This document shows positions 30,432 to 40,189 of a DNA stretch of 64,000 nucleotides, piece after piece (the stretch's first letter is position 1; each line of letters begins with the position of its first letter). A program made the translations under genes and the position numbers. This DNA is from Pseudoalteromonas arabiensis (GTDB taxonomy: Bacteria > Pseudomonadota > Gammaproteobacteria > Enterobacterales > Alteromonadaceae): contig NZ_LRUF01000021.1 of assembly GCF_001550155.1 (NCBI RefSeq), positions 62,001 through 126,000 of the forward strand. Reading direction: 5' to 3'. The notes beneath the pieces are model-generated. The model worked only from the letters and a program-made list of their open reading frames with translations, did not search any database and was not told where the DNA came from.

Positions 30432-31448
30432 TTGGAATTTTTATACGAATATGGGCTGTTTTTCGCCAAAACCATCACCTTTGTTATTGCCATAGCAATC
30501 ATTGTCGCAATTGCAGTTGGCGCAGCAGCAAAGCCAAAATCGAAAAAGGGCGAAATACAAATAGATGACTTGAGTGAGCAGCTTGAAGATCTAAAACAGA
30601 GCTTTATTGAGAACACTCTTTCAAAAAAGGAGCTCAAAGCGCATTTAAAACAGCAAAAAGCGAAGAGCAAAAAAACCTCAAGTGATGAGAAAAAAGCTCG
30701 GCTGTATGTCATCGACTTCAATGGCAGTGTTGATGCCCATGAGGTAGACAGCTTACGTGAAGAAATTACAGCAATTCTTACTATTGCTGACAAAGAAAAA
30801 GATAAAGTACTCGTTCGCTTAGAAAGCGGTGGTGGGGTTGTTCATGGTTATGGCTTGGCTGCGTCGCAATTACAACGCCTTCGTAATGCAGGAATTCACC
30901 TAACGATTGCCATAGATAAAGTTGCTGCCAGTGGTGGTTATATGATGGCATGTGTGGCGAATGAAATTGTTGCAGCTCCTTTTGCTATTGTTGGCTCTAT
31001 TGGAGTGATAGCTCAAATTCCTAACTTTAATAAAATACTGAAAAAGAATGATGTTGAGTTCGAACAAATTACTGCGGGTGAATATAAGCGCACACTAACA
31101 TTATTTGGCGAAAACACAGATAAAGGGCGCGAAAAGTTTAAAGAGGAAATAGAGCAAACTCATGGCTTATTCAAAACTTTTGTTAGCGAGCAACGACCTT
31201 CACTTGACATAGATACAGTTGCAACAGGCGAACATTGGTTTGCTACTCAAGCCTTTGATAAAGGGCTTGTTGATAGAATAGATACCAGTGATGATATCCT
31301 CTTAAGTCAGGCGAGTGAGCGTCAGATTTACAAAGTGAAATACACAATCAAAAAGAACTTAAGTGATAAGCTGGCGATCGGTTTGAGTACAAGTATCAGT
31401 AAGGCTGGAGTTAATTTAGTATCGCGTTTTAAAGGAATGAACCCTTAA
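30432..31448 (+). CDS. sohB: SohB inner-membrane protease
   Basis: S49-family serine protease anchored in the inner membrane, 338 residues. The start is a TTG at 30432, preceded by GGAG seven bases away. It gives LEFLYEYGLFFAK, which matches the E. coli N-terminus, followed by one membrane helix. The in-frame ATG at 30366 lies inside a terminator and adds unrelated residues. The catalytic Ser is in KVAASGGYMMACVA and the catalytic Lys in TAGEYKRTLTLFGENT. A Lys-rich segment follows the helix, as in E. coli. It is flanked by terminators on both sides. Confidence 0.93.
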   Translation: MEFLYEYGLFFAKTITFVIAIAIIVAIAVGAAAKPKSKKGEIQIDDLSEQLEDLKQSFIENTLSKKELKAHLKQQKAKSKKTSSDEKKARLYVIDFNGSVDAHEVDSLREEITAILTIADKEKDKVLVRLESGGGVVHGYGLAASQLQRLRNAGIHLTIAIDKVAASGGYMMACVANEIVAAPFAIVGSIGVIAQIPNFNKILKKNDVEFEQITAGEYKRTLTLFGENTDKGREKFKEEIEQTHGLFKTFVSEQRPSLDIDTVATGEHWFATQAFDKGLVDRIDTSDDILLSQASERQIYKVKYTIKKNLSDKLAIGLSTSISKAGVNLVSRFKGMNP

Positions 31449-31460
31449 CGAAAAACGATA

Positions 31461-31488
31461 AAAAACCCGCATTAATATGCGGGTTTTT
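31461..31488. terminator. Bidirectional terminator between sohB and the symporter gene
   Basis: AAAAACCCGCAT and ATGCGGGTTTTT enclose a TAAT loop, placed between convergent genes. Confidence 0.93.
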
Positions 31489-31499
31489 CAATGGTGAAT

Positions 31500-32831
31500 C
31501 TAGTTTATAGACTTATGATAATCTTCTAAGTCTTTAGCCGCATCAGGGTCATTAAATACATCTTCGTCTAATTGCCCTTCAGACTTTGCAACAACACATG
31601 TCACCATACAGTCACCTGTCACGTTAACCGCGGTGCGTGTCATATCAAGTAAACGGTCCACACCAATAATGATTGCAATCCCTTCAACAGGAAGTCCAAC
31701 TTGGTTTAATACCATGGCTAACATAATCAAACCAACGCCTGGTACACCTGCAGTGCCCACTGACGCAAGTGTTGCCGTTAGAATAACCATTAAGTAATCA
31801 GAAATAGATAAGTCGACAGCGAAAACTTGAGAGATGAACACAGTCGCAACACCTTGCATGATAGCCGTACCATCCATGTTGATGGTTGCACCTAATGGGA
31901 TTGTGAAAGATGCAACTGAGTTATGTGCGCCTAGTTTTTTATTCGCTGTCTCTAAAGTGATAGGCATTGTCGCACTTGAACTTGAGGTACTGAAAGCAAA
32001 TAAACATGCATTTTTCATTTTCTTCAAGAAAGTTACAGGGCTAAGGCCCGTTAATACTTTGAGAAGGATACTGTAGTTGACTAAGCCATGGATAAATAGG
32101 GCTAACACAACAATACTAAAGTAAAGAGCGAGGCTTTTAATTAGTTTCAAATCAATAGTGGTAAATAGTTTCGCCATTAAGAAGAAAACACCATACGGTG
32201 CAATATTCATTAATAAAGTCACTAGTTTCAAGATAACGGTATTTAAGTCTTCAAATACGCTCGCGACACGTTTTCCTGCTTTCCCACTAAGAGCCATTGC
32301 AATACCAAATAATAATGCAAATACAATAACTTGGAGCATGTTGCCACTGGCCATCGCATCAATAGGGTTAGTCGGAAACATGCCAATGATCACTTGAGCC
32401 AGTGTTGGCGCTTCTTTTGCACTGTAATTAGCATCCGATGGTAGGTTAATACCTTCACCTGGGTTAAATATCAATGCCAGTGTAATTGCGACAGTAATAG
32501 CGATAGCAGTGGTAAATAAATACAGCAAGATTGATTTTCCACCTAAGCGGCCAAGCTTTTTAGGGTCACTTAAGCTACATGTACCACATACAAGTGAGAC
32601 AAATACTAAAGGCACAACGAGCATCTTTAAACTAGCAATGAATATTTGCCCACCAACGTGAAAAATACCATCGACAAAAAATGCTTTAATAGGCAAAGAG
32701 AATAACCCTAATGGGATAAGGAAATCGTCTTCACCCGCTAAAATTGCCTGAAAAATAAAACCTACTACTACACCTAGCACCATACCAATCATGATGCGAG
32801 ATGTGAGACTCAATGAACGGACTTTTGACAT
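31500..32831 (-). CDS. Dicarboxylate/amino acid:cation symporter (DAACS family)
   Basis: Inner-membrane secondary transporter of 443 residues with about eight helices and two re-entrant loops. The Ser-rich motif FSTSSSSATMP and the NMDGTAIMQG motif are hallmarks of the glutamate/dicarboxylate transporters related to GltP and DctA. DRLLDMTRTAVNVTGD near the C-terminus holds the substrate-carboxylate-binding Asp/Arg region. The exact substrate (glutamate, aspartate or C4-dicarboxylate) cannot be told. It is monocistronic. Confidence 0.92.
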   Translation of the reverse strand: MSKVRSLSLTSRIMIGMVLGVVVGFIFQAILAGEDDFLIPLGLFSLPIKAFFVDGIFHVGGQIFIASLKMLVVPLVFVSLVCGTCSLSDPKKLGRLGGKSILLYLFTTAIAITVAITLALIFNPGEGINLPSDANYSAKEAPTLAQVIIGMFPTNPIDAMASGNMLQVIVFALLFGIAMALSGKAGKRVASVFEDLNTVILKLVTLLMNIAPYGVFFLMAKLFTTIDLKLIKSLALYFSIVVLALFIHGLVNYSILLKVLTGLSPVTFLKKMKNACLFAFSTSSSSATMPITLETANKKLGAHNSVASFTIPLGATINMDGTAIMQGVATVFISQVFAVDLSISDYLMVILTATLASVGTAGVPGVGLIMLAMVLNQVGLPVEGIAIIIGVDRLLDMTRTAVNVTGDCMVTCVVAKSEGQLDEDVFNDPDAAKDLEDYHKSIN

Positions 32832-33024
32832 ACACCTAATCTATATTTTTATAAATTTTGCCATAGCCTACCAGCATGTAAATTTTTATACAGAAAAAAT
32901 CGCTAAATATTGAAATTAATTCGTCCTGAATTGAATAAAAAAATTATGATATTCGTTCAGGTTTTAGGTTAATATTAGGTAAACAACAAATTAAGTATAG
33001 AAATAGCTAACTAGGGAGAGGTCG

Positions 33025-36015
33025 ATGCCTTTAATGCGATGGCTGAGTATTATAGTTTTTAGCTCATTATTAGCCGCTTGTGGCGGTGGTGGTTCACTAG
33101 AAAAAGACGGCGGGTCTTTAGATGGTTCAGAAACGGTAGAGCCAGGGGTTGTAGAAAACGTAACCTTGAGCTTATCAATCCGTGATGTTAACGGTTTGGA
33201 ATTCACAGCCGACAACCCTGTTAGTAAAGAAAACAAAGGGACTGTAACGGCAACCTTACTTGACTCAGGTACACCTCTAAATGGTCAACTAATTTCATTT
33301 ACAACGAATTTTACAGGCAGAATAACGCCTGTTCTTGGTACGGCTCTAACAAACAGTAGTGGTGAAGCGTCTGTTACATTGAGCAGTGGTGATTCAAAAG
33401 GGGCTGGACAAGTGCTTGCCAGCTATATGGATGACAATGGTGAAACAATCACGCAAGTTGCTGGTTTTATATCAAATGGTGATGATGCATCAACTGAATT
33501 GGCTCAGTATTCAGTCTCGGTTTCATTGCTAACCGGCTGTAACCCTTCATGGGATGAAAATAGAAACAACGTTAGGTTAGACCCAACTTCACAAGCATCT
33601 GGTTGTACTGTCTCTAATTCTATTTCTTCTGCTGAGCTAGGTGATTTATTCGTTGCAGTCACGGACGAGCAAAGTGGTGATGGCGTTGCGAACGCACTTG
33701 TTGATGTAACGACTGATCTAGGTTCAGTTCTTCCTTCATCTGGCAGAGCATTAACAGATAACTTTGGTATTGCACTGCTTAAATTACAACCGGGTAATAC
33801 TGGCGGAGCAGGAACTATTTCAGTGTCGTCTTTGGATGAATCAGCGAATATTAACTTTGCTGTTGGTATTGCTGATCTTACTTTGGATGTAGATAACGGC
33901 TTAAACTTTGATGGCAATGGTAACGTAATACCGTTAAAAGCAGGGGGGAGTACTGTTATAGAAGTAACTCTTCGTGATGAAGAAGGAAACTTATACACCA
34001 CACCAACAGATGTAGAGTTTAGTTCTACGTGCGTTGCGAGCAACGACTCAACGATAGATGCTTCAGTAAAATCATCTGGGGGTATTGCTAGTTCTACTTA
34101 TAGAGCAAATGGTTGTTCAATTGATGATGTGGTAAATATCACCGTTGAAACAGGCGGTAAAAACTTTACGGCCTCAACGACGATTCCTGTTGAGGTATCT
34201 GCTGTGCAATCGATTCAATTTATTGATGTATCTGAACCCGTCATTGCACTTCCTCCGGGTGAAGGCGGTTTACCAACTCAATCTGTGGTGCGTTTTCGCT
34301 TACTTGATGCCGATGGCATTGTATCACCGCAGCAGCGTATTGATTTTAAATTAACTGACTCAGTTGGCTTAGCGAAGCTTACACAGCGCAGTGCTAACAC
34401 AGATAATAATGGTGTAGTACAAACCACGGTAACATCGGGTATTGTGCCAGGGCCGCTTGTTGTTAAAGCATGTTTTGTATCGAAAGAGGATGTTGCCGCT
34501 TTACCAGAAGGCGATGATTTATCATGTTGGACTGATGAAGTAGAACTTTGTAGCACAGAGCCTAGTAACGAAATCTGCCCTGATGGAACGCTTCATTTAG
34601 TTCCACTGGCTGAGCAAATTAATGCTGTTTCATCACAACTCGCATTGTACTCAGGGGTGACTGATCAAAATAGCTTTGACCTTAGCCCGACTGTATTTAA
34701 CCCTAACGCACTTAACTATAATGGTATAACAATTCCATTAACCGTGTATTTTGGTGATCAATTTAATCAGTTTAATAGTGACGGAGTTGAAGCAACGGTA
34801 CTCACAGAGTCAGGTGTTATCGGTCCGCAAAATCGTGAAGCTGTTTGTCGCACCAATAATGCTTTGTGCGAAATTACATGGCGCTCGCAAGGTGAAAGAC
34901 CTTTTTATGATTATAAATGGGGTAATCGCATTGGTGAAATCGACGGCAACTCTGCAACGAGAGAGGGTTTTAACCCGAAAACAAACGAAATTAACTGCGA
35001 TCCTTACTTTGGTAATGCAGCGCCATGTATCGGTACTTTATTGCGAGCTAAAAATGATCCTGAAGGGGTTGTGCGCGGAGGCCGAACAAGTATTCTTGCT
35101 GTCGCAAAAGGGCAAGAAAACTTTGAGGATGAAGAAACGACAGCTGATGTAACTCGTCGTAATGGTTTGTTTGATATTGGTGAATATTACGCTTTATATG
35201 ATTTACCAGAAGCTTTCAACGACCATAACGAAAACAACAGCTTCGATAAGGCCAATTGTAGCGATGCTAATCGTGAAGACTATGACGCTGATTCAGACCC
35301 ATGTTCAGAGAAAAACTCGCGCGGTGGGCATAACGAAACATGGCGCGATCTTAACAACAATGGTGTTTACGACAATGCGGACGGTAAGTACAATGGTTTG
35401 CTATGTAGCGAAGCTGCATTTAACGCAGGGCAGTGTACGCGCGAGTTAATAGAGGTTCGCCGACAAATCGAACTTGTCATGTCAGGTGATGAACCGTATG
35501 TACGTTTTGCAGTTTTAAAATCGGATGATGTTGTGTCACCGCCTTTTGAAGTTTTAGTCCCTGCTGACTGTTCAGATTCTTTGGCTGGTCAGTTTGAAGT
35601 CTCTGATGCACCACAGTGGTGTGATGTTGCAGAGCTTGATTTATCTGTTGCTGCGCGTCCGAATCCAGACTTTGATGCGAACGACCCTAATGAAACTGAT
35701 CCTGAAACGCTCGATATTGGCTTAGCTGGTATTAATATTCGTATCTATTATAGTGATGAATTTGGCAATCCGTTACCTGCAGGCACACGCGTTTCGATTT
35801 CTGCTAATAATGGTGACTTTTCTATTATTCAGCATCAAGAGTCGATTCCTAGCACTAATCGCGATACAACTATGTATTCGGATGTCAGAATTGCGCGAGA
35901 AACGGATGGTAACCAAGATCAAGATGGCGTTCTAACGATAACGTTTGAGTTTGAAAACCAGCTTGGTGGAAGCAAAACTGTCAGTAAATCAATTGCAATT
36001 TTTGATGACAGATAA
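33025..36015 (+). CDS. Large Ig-like-domain surface lipoprotein
   Basis: A 996-residue predicted lipoprotein (lipobox LLAAC near residue 19, then a Gly-rich linker). The N-terminal half holds at least three bacterial Ig-like (Big1/invasin-type) units, recognised by repeats such as GTVTATLLDSGTPLNGQLISF, LTNSSGEASVTLSSG and LTDNFGIALLKLQPG. From about residue 720 an Asp/Asn-rich region (DHNENNSFDKANC, RDLNNNGVYDNADGKYNG) looks calcium-binding. The C-terminal unit again has an Ig-like pattern. Many Cys pairs are present. An adhesion or surface-layer role is inferred. It is monocistronic, with a terminator. Confidence 0.75.
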   Translation: MPLMRWLSIIVFSSLLAACGGGGSLEKDGGSLDGSETVEPGVVENVTLSLSIRDVNGLEFTADNPVSKENKGTVTATLLDSGTPLNGQLISFTTNFTGRITPVLGTALTNSSGEASVTLSSGDSKGAGQVLASYMDDNGETITQVAGFISNGDDASTELAQYSVSVSLLTGCNPSWDENRNNVRLDPTSQASGCTVSNSISSAELGDLFVAVTDEQSGDGVANALVDVTTDLGSVLPSSGRALTDNFGIALLKLQPGNTGGAGTISVSSLDESANINFAVGIADLTLDVDNGLNFDGNGNVIPLKAGGSTVIEVTLRDEEGNLYTTPTDVEFSSTCVASNDSTIDASVKSSGGIASSTYRANGCSIDDVVNITVETGGKNFTASTTIPVEVSAVQSIQFIDVSEPVIALPPGEGGLPTQSVVRFRLLDADGIVSPQQRIDFKLTDSVGLAKLTQRSANTDNNGVVQTTVTSGIVPGPLVVKACFVSKEDVAALPEGDDLSCWTDEVELCSTEPSNEICPDGTLHLVPLAEQINAVSSQLALYSGVTDQNSFDLSPTVFNPNALNYNGITIPLTVYFGDQFNQFNSDGVEATVLTESGVIGPQNREAVCRTNNALCEITWRSQGERPFYDYKWGNRIGEIDGNSATREGFNPKTNEINCDPYFGNAAPCIGTLLRAKNDPEGVVRGGRTSILAVAKGQENFEDEETTADVTRRNGLFDIGEYYALYDLPEAFNDHNENNSFDKANCSDANREDYDADSDPCSEKNSRGGHNETWRDLNNNGVYDNADGKYNGLLCSEAAFNAGQCTRELIEVRRQIELVMSGDEPYVRFAVLKSDDVVSPPFEVLVPADCSDSLAGQFEVSDAPQWCDVAELDLSVAARPNPDFDANDPNETDPETLDIGLAGINIRIYYSDEFGNPLPAGTRVSISANNGDFSIIQHQESIPSTNRDTTMYSDVRIARETDGNQDQDGVLTITFEFENQLGGSKTVSKSIAIFDDR

Positions 36016-36321
36016 TCTTTCGTTTTAAGATAATTTTTAAAAAATGCCAGCCATAAGGTTGGCATTTTTGTTGCTGTTCTATATATTCCCCATAAAAATA
36101 CCGCAAAATGCTAATTTGTCTAAAATAGCAACAAAAATTGTTTAATTATTCAGTCAATATCGAAAAGTTTCGATTAAAAGCTTGTAACAATTGGTGTTTG
36201 TAGATATACCTATAAATATTCGTGCTCTAATGTTAATAAATCATACTTATTTAGATAATGTGATGGATATACATTTATAGGAGCAAAAAACTTTAAAATT
36301 CTTGGTCAGAAATAGGCAGCT
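36016..36321. other. Intergenic region between the Ig-like lipoprotein gene and topA
   Basis: About 306 bases without a gene. It holds the terminator listed separately, then an AT-rich stretch that must contain the topA promoter. I could not pick one convincing promoter by eye. No RNA gene or repeat was seen. Confidence 0.5.
36039..36072 (+). terminator. Intrinsic terminator after Ig-like lipoprotein gene
   Basis: AAAAATGCCAGCC and GGTTGGCATTTTT pair with one G-T pair around an ATAA loop. Confidence 0.88.
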
Positions 36322-38988
36322 ATGGGAAAATCACTTGTAATTGTAGAGTCTCCAGCAAAGGCTAAAACAATTAATAAATACTTAGGTAATGATTTTATCG
36401 TTAAGTCCAGTGTTGGGCATGTACGTGATCTACCGACTTCAGGTTCAGGCAAAGCAAAAACGGCAGCAACAAAAACACCTGCTGAAGTTCGCAAAATGTC
36501 ACCAGAAGACAAAGCTGCCTATAAAAAGCAACGCGATTATAAGAACTTGGTTGCCCGCATGGGAATCGACCCTGAAAAGGGTTGGGAACCACACTACGAA
36601 GTGCTACCAGGCAAAGAAAAGGTCGTTCAAGAATTAAAAAAACTGGCAGAGAACGCTGATCAAATTTATCTCGCAACCGATTTGGATAGAGAGGGGGAAG
36701 CCATTGCGTGGCACCTCGAGCAAATTATTGGTGGTGAGCCAGAAAAATACAAGCGTGTTGTTTTTAACGAAATTACCAAGAATGCAATTCAACAAGCTTT
36801 CGAAACACCGGGTGAACTTAACACTGACATGGTGTATGCACAACAAGCTCGCCGTTTCTTAGACCGTGTTGTTGGTTTTATGGTTTCGCCACTACTTTGG
36901 GCGAAAGTAGCCCGAGGGTTATCAGCTGGTCGCGTGCAATCTGTTGCAGTTCGATTACTGGTTGAACGTGAACGCGAAATCAAAGCCTTCGTACCTGAAG
37001 AGTTCTGGGATATTCATGCTGATGTCAAAAATACCGAATCAGCATTACGATTAGAAGTTACAAAACACGCTGATAAAGCATTTAAGCCCGTTAATGAAGA
37101 GCAGGCGATGTCTGCTGTTAGTGAACTTGAAAAAGCTGACTACAAAGTCATTAGCGTCGAAGAAAAGCCAAGTAAGAGTAAACCGAGCGCACCGTTTATT
37201 ACTTCAACCATGCAACAGGCTGCCAGTACACGCTTAGGTTATGGTGTTAAGAAGACCATGATGTTGGCACAGCGTCTTTATGAAGCGGGTCATATTACCT
37301 ATATGCGTACCGATTCAACTAACTTGTCAAAAGATGCAGTTGAAATGTGTCGTGATTACGTTTCAGAGCAATTCGGTGATAAATACTTACCAAAGGCACC
37401 TATCAGCTATAGCTCAAAGGGCAATGCACAAGAAGCGCACGAAGCAATTCGTCCTTCAAGTGTAACGGTGCTGTCTGGACATTTAGATGGTGTTGAAGCA
37501 GACGCTAAAAAGCTGTACGAGTTAATCTGGCGTCAATTTGTGGCATGTCAAATGGTGCCTGCAGAGTACGATTTAACAACTCTGACAGTGGCTGCTGGTG
37601 ATTATCAATTGAAAGCGAAAGGTCGTGTACTTCGCTTTGACGGTTGGACAAAAGTTCAGCCTGCTGTGCGCAAGAAAAATGAAGAAGATCAATCCTTACC
37701 TGCGGTGAAAGAGGGTGAAGTTCTTACTCTTGTTGAGCTTGATCCTAAACAGCATTTCACTAAACCACCAGCTCGCTTTAGCGAAGCAAGTTTAGTTAAA
37801 GAACTTGAAAAGCGTGGTATTGGTCGCCCATCAACATACGCATCCATTATCTCAACGATTCAAGACCGTGGTTACGTACGTGTTGAAAACCGTCGTTTCT
37901 TTGCCGAGAAAATGGGAGAGATTGTTACTGACCGCTTAGTAGAGAACTTTGAAGATCTCATGAATTTCGACTTCACCGCTAAAATGGAGGGTCGATTAGA
38001 TGATATTGCTGAAGGCGAACGTGTTTGGACACAGGTGCTTGATAAATTCTACGCAGACTTTTCTAAGCAGTTAGAAATAGCCTCTGGAGATGAAGAGCAA
38101 GGCGGAATGCGCCAAAACCAGATGGTAGAAACAGATATTGATTGCCCAACATGTGGCCGTAAGATGGGTATTCGTACCGCATCAACGGGTGTGTTTTTAG
38201 GCTGTACAGGTTACAACCTACCACCGAAAGAACGTTGTACAACAACCATGAATTTGGTGCCAGGTGATGAAGCGATTGCTGCTGATGTAGAAGATGTTGA
38301 AACAGAAACATTAATGCAAATGAAGCGTTGCCCTATTTGTGAAACGGCGATGGATTCATACTTAATTGATGAAACTCGCAAGTTGCATGTGTGTGGTAAC
38401 AACCCTGCATGTAAGGGTTATATTGTTGAGCAAGGCACTTTCAAAATTAAAGGTTACGACGGCCCCATTATCGAATGTGATAAATGTGGTGCAGACATGC
38501 AGTTAAAGTCAGGTCGTTTTGGTAAATACTTCGGCTGTAGTAATGAAGAGTGTAAGAATACACGTAAGTTACTTAAAAATGGCGAAGCCGCACCACCAAA
38601 AGAAGATCCGGTTCATTTACCTGAGCTTGAGTGTGAAAAGTCAGAAGCTTATTTTGTCCTAAGGGACGGAGCATCCGGTATTTTCTTAGCTGCAAATACT
38701 TTTCCGAAATCACGGGAAACACGTGCGCCAAAAGTTGAAGAGCTTAAGCGTTTTAAAGATCGTATTTCAGAGAAGTTTTATTACCTTGCTGAAGCACCGA
38801 CGCAAGACCCTGATGGTAACCTTGCTGTAGTACGTTACAGTCGTAAAAACAAAGAGCAGTATGTTATGAGTGAAGTCGACGGTAAAGCCACAGGCTGGAC
38901 AGCACACTACCAAAATGGCAAATGGGTAGAAGAGAGCAAAAAGAAAGCTCCCGCGAAGAAAAAAGCGGCCAGCAAAGCTAAAAAGTAA
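36322..38988 (+). CDS. topA: DNA topoisomerase I
   Basis: Type IA topoisomerase that relaxes negative supercoils. It has 888 residues (E. coli 865). The Toprim domain opens the protein ([25 protein letters not shown]). The active-site Tyr is Y327 in [32 protein letters not shown] is the conserved segment after it. Three C-terminal zinc ribbons follow: CPTCGRKMG...[10 protein letters not shown]...C and CDKCGADMQ...C. A Lys-rich tail ends the protein. The sequence has the usual order and no breaks. Confidence 0.97.
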   Translation: MGKSLVIVESPAKAKTINKYLGNDFIVKSSVGHVRDLPTSGSGKAKTAATKTPAEVRKMSPEDKAAYKKQRDYKNLVARMGIDPEKGWEPHYEVLPGKEKVVQELKKLAENADQIYLATDLDREGEAIAWHLEQIIGGEPEKYKRVVFNEITKNAIQQAFETPGELNTDMVYAQQARRFLDRVVGFMVSPLLWAKVARGLSAGRVQSVAVRLLVEREREIKAFVPEEFWDIHADVKNTESALRLEVTKHADKAFKPVNEEQAMSAVSELEKADYKVISVEEKPSKSKPSAPFITSTMQQAASTRLGYGVKKTMMLAQRLYEAGHITYMRTDSTNLSKDAVEMCRDYVSEQFGDKYLPKAPISYSSKGNAQEAHEAIRPSSVTVLSGHLDGVEADAKKLYELIWRQFVACQMVPAEYDLTTLTVAAGDYQLKAKGRVLRFDGWTKVQPAVRKKNEEDQSLPAVKEGEVLTLVELDPKQHFTKPPARFSEASLVKELEKRGIGRPSTYASIISTIQDRGYVRVENRRFFAEKMGEIVTDRLVENFEDLMNFDFTAKMEGRLDDIAEGERVWTQVLDKFYADFSKQLEIASGDEEQGGMRQNQMVETDIDCPTCGRKMGIRTASTGVFLGCTGYNLPPKERCTTTMNLVPGDEAIAADVEDVETETLMQMKRCPICETAMDSYLIDETRKLHVCGNNPACKGYIVEQGTFKIKGYDGPIIECDKCGADMQLKSGRFGKYFGCSNEECKNTRKLLKNGEAAPPKEDPVHLPELECEKSEAYFVLRDGASGIFLAANTFPKSRETRAPKVEELKRFKDRISEKFYYLAEAPTQDPDGNLAVVRYSRKNKEQYVMSEVDGKATGWTAHYQNGKWVEESKKKAPAKKKAASKAKK

Positions 38989-39000
38989 CGTGTCTTTTTA

Positions 39001-39030
39001 TATTAATTCGCTTAATTAAGTGAATTAATA
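39001..39030. repeat. 30-bp near-perfect palindrome downstream of topA
   Basis: TATTAATTC...GAATTAATA with the central CTTAATTAAG is self-complementary over 30 bases, with one G-T pair. It sits between the topA stop and the terminator. It could form a second hairpin that protects the 3' end of the mRNA. Confidence 0.55.
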
Positions 39031-39040
39031 TTAGTAAAAT

Positions 39041-39083
39041 AAAAAACCGGAGTGCACCTCTTTGTGTCAGCTCCGGTTTTTTT
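39041..39083. terminator. Bidirectional terminator after topA
   Basis: AAAAAACCGGAG and CTCCGGTTTTTTT pair around a 17-base loop that itself has short complementarity. It also serves the convergent small exported-protein gene. Confidence 0.85.
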
Positions 39084-39100
39084 AATCTGAATTATAAACG

Positions 39101-39343
39101 CTAGATTTGTACGTCGTTTACTTTTTTGTAGCCTTCAGCTTCAAGCTCATCATTCACGCATTTTAAAACGTAAGGTTTAAGCTCGTCATTGCTGATGTCA
39201 TCATCTTTAGCCCAGTTTAAACACATTTCAGTGTATTCTTTGATCATTTCAGCTGATGCTTCAGGTGCTTCGTTAGCGATTGCATTTGATGCAGACATAG
39301 TCAATACCGGCGCCAAAATCAGTGCTAGCAATGCTTTTTTCAT
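39101..39343 (-). CDS. Small exported protein of unknown function
   Basis: An 80-residue protein with a clear signal peptide (cleavage near SNAIANEA). The mature part is about 57 residues, acidic, with two Cys (MCLNWAKDD and LKCVNDELE) that may form one disulfide. I do not recognise a named family. The two-Cys helical pattern recalls other small periplasmic proteins of Alteromonadales. It has its own upstream region. Confidence 0.65.
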   Translation of the reverse strand: MKKALLALILAPVLTMSASNAIANEAPEASAEMIKEYTEMCLNWAKDDDISNDELKPYVLKCVNDELEAEGYKKVNDVQI

Positions 39344-39581
39344 TTAATTATTCCTAATCAACAAAATTAATTATTACTGGCTTATCACACAGTAATGGTG
39401 CGCAATGTGTAACCCACTTTGCTTGAATGAAGTTATAAACTAAATTTCTAAAAAAGATAACGAAATTTTTTTATCGTAAAGATAAACAAGAAACAACCAA
39501 TATTTTTGGCTGCAATACTAGCTATACGCCCCTAATTCCACGTATTATCTTCCTAATTTTAAAAGGAAAGTGAATCTAGTT

Positions 39582-40130
39582 ATGTCTGAGCAAGTGACAA
39601 ATTCAAAAGTAAAGAAAGTACCGACCAAGGTAGAGCAAGTTGTTGAGAGTTTTATTTTTCGGTCGCGTTGGTTATTAGCGCCGTTCTTTATTGGCTTATT
39701 AGTCGCTGTTGTTTTGTTACTACTGAAGTTCTTTAAATATTTGTACAGCATGGCCTTAAATACGTTTACTGCCTCAAATCAAGAGTTGCTAGTTGGTATT
39801 TTAACCTTAGTAGACACTGCTTTATTAGCAGGGTTGCTACTTATTATCATCTTCAGTGGTTATGAAAACTTTGTTTCAAAGTTGAATATCGAAAACCATG
39901 AAGACCGCCCTGTGTGGATGGGAAAAGTTGGTTTCTCTGGCCTGAAAATGAAATTGATCAGTGCTATCGTGGCCATATCCGCTGTTGAGCTCTTAAAGGT
40001 GTTTATCAGCTCGAATAATCACTCCACTGATGAACTACTTTGGAAAGTATTAATTCACGTCACATTTGTGGTCTCTGGGGTGTTATTTGCTTTAACGGAT
40101 TATATTAACAGTAAGACGATGAATCATTGA
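39582..40130 (+). CDS. yqhA: UPF0114 (YqhA-type) membrane protein
   Basis: Inner-membrane protein of 182 residues with three to four hydrophobic helices, matching UPF0114/TIGR00645. Landmarks are FRSRWLLAPFFIGLL, the LVDTALLAGLLLIIIFSGYENFVS segment and LLWKVLIHVTFVVSGVLFA. The function is unknown. The start is uncertain: a GTG at 39570 is in frame but only two bases from AAGGA, while the ATG at 39582 is a little too far from it. I chose the ATG. Confidence 0.82.
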   Translation: MSEQVTNSKVKKVPTKVEQVVESFIFRSRWLLAPFFIGLLVAVVLLLLKFFKYLYSMALNTFTASNQELLVGILTLVDTALLAGLLLIIIFSGYENFVSKLNIENHEDRPVWMGKVGFSGLKMKLISAIVAISAVELLKVFISSNNHSTDELLWKVLIHVTFVVSGVLFALTDYINSKTMNH

Positions 40131-40149
40131 TAGCGCTACAATCATGAAA

Positions 40150-40171
40150 AAGCCCTGCAATTGCAGGGCTT
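40150..40171. terminator. Terminator between yqhA and alpha-glucosidase gene
   Basis: AAGCCCTGCAA and TTGCAGGGCTT form a perfect 11-bp palindrome. On the minus strand it runs into TTTTTC, so it best ends the alpha-glucosidase mRNA. Confidence 0.85.
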
Positions 40172-40189
40172 GGCTTTAACAACTGATGT

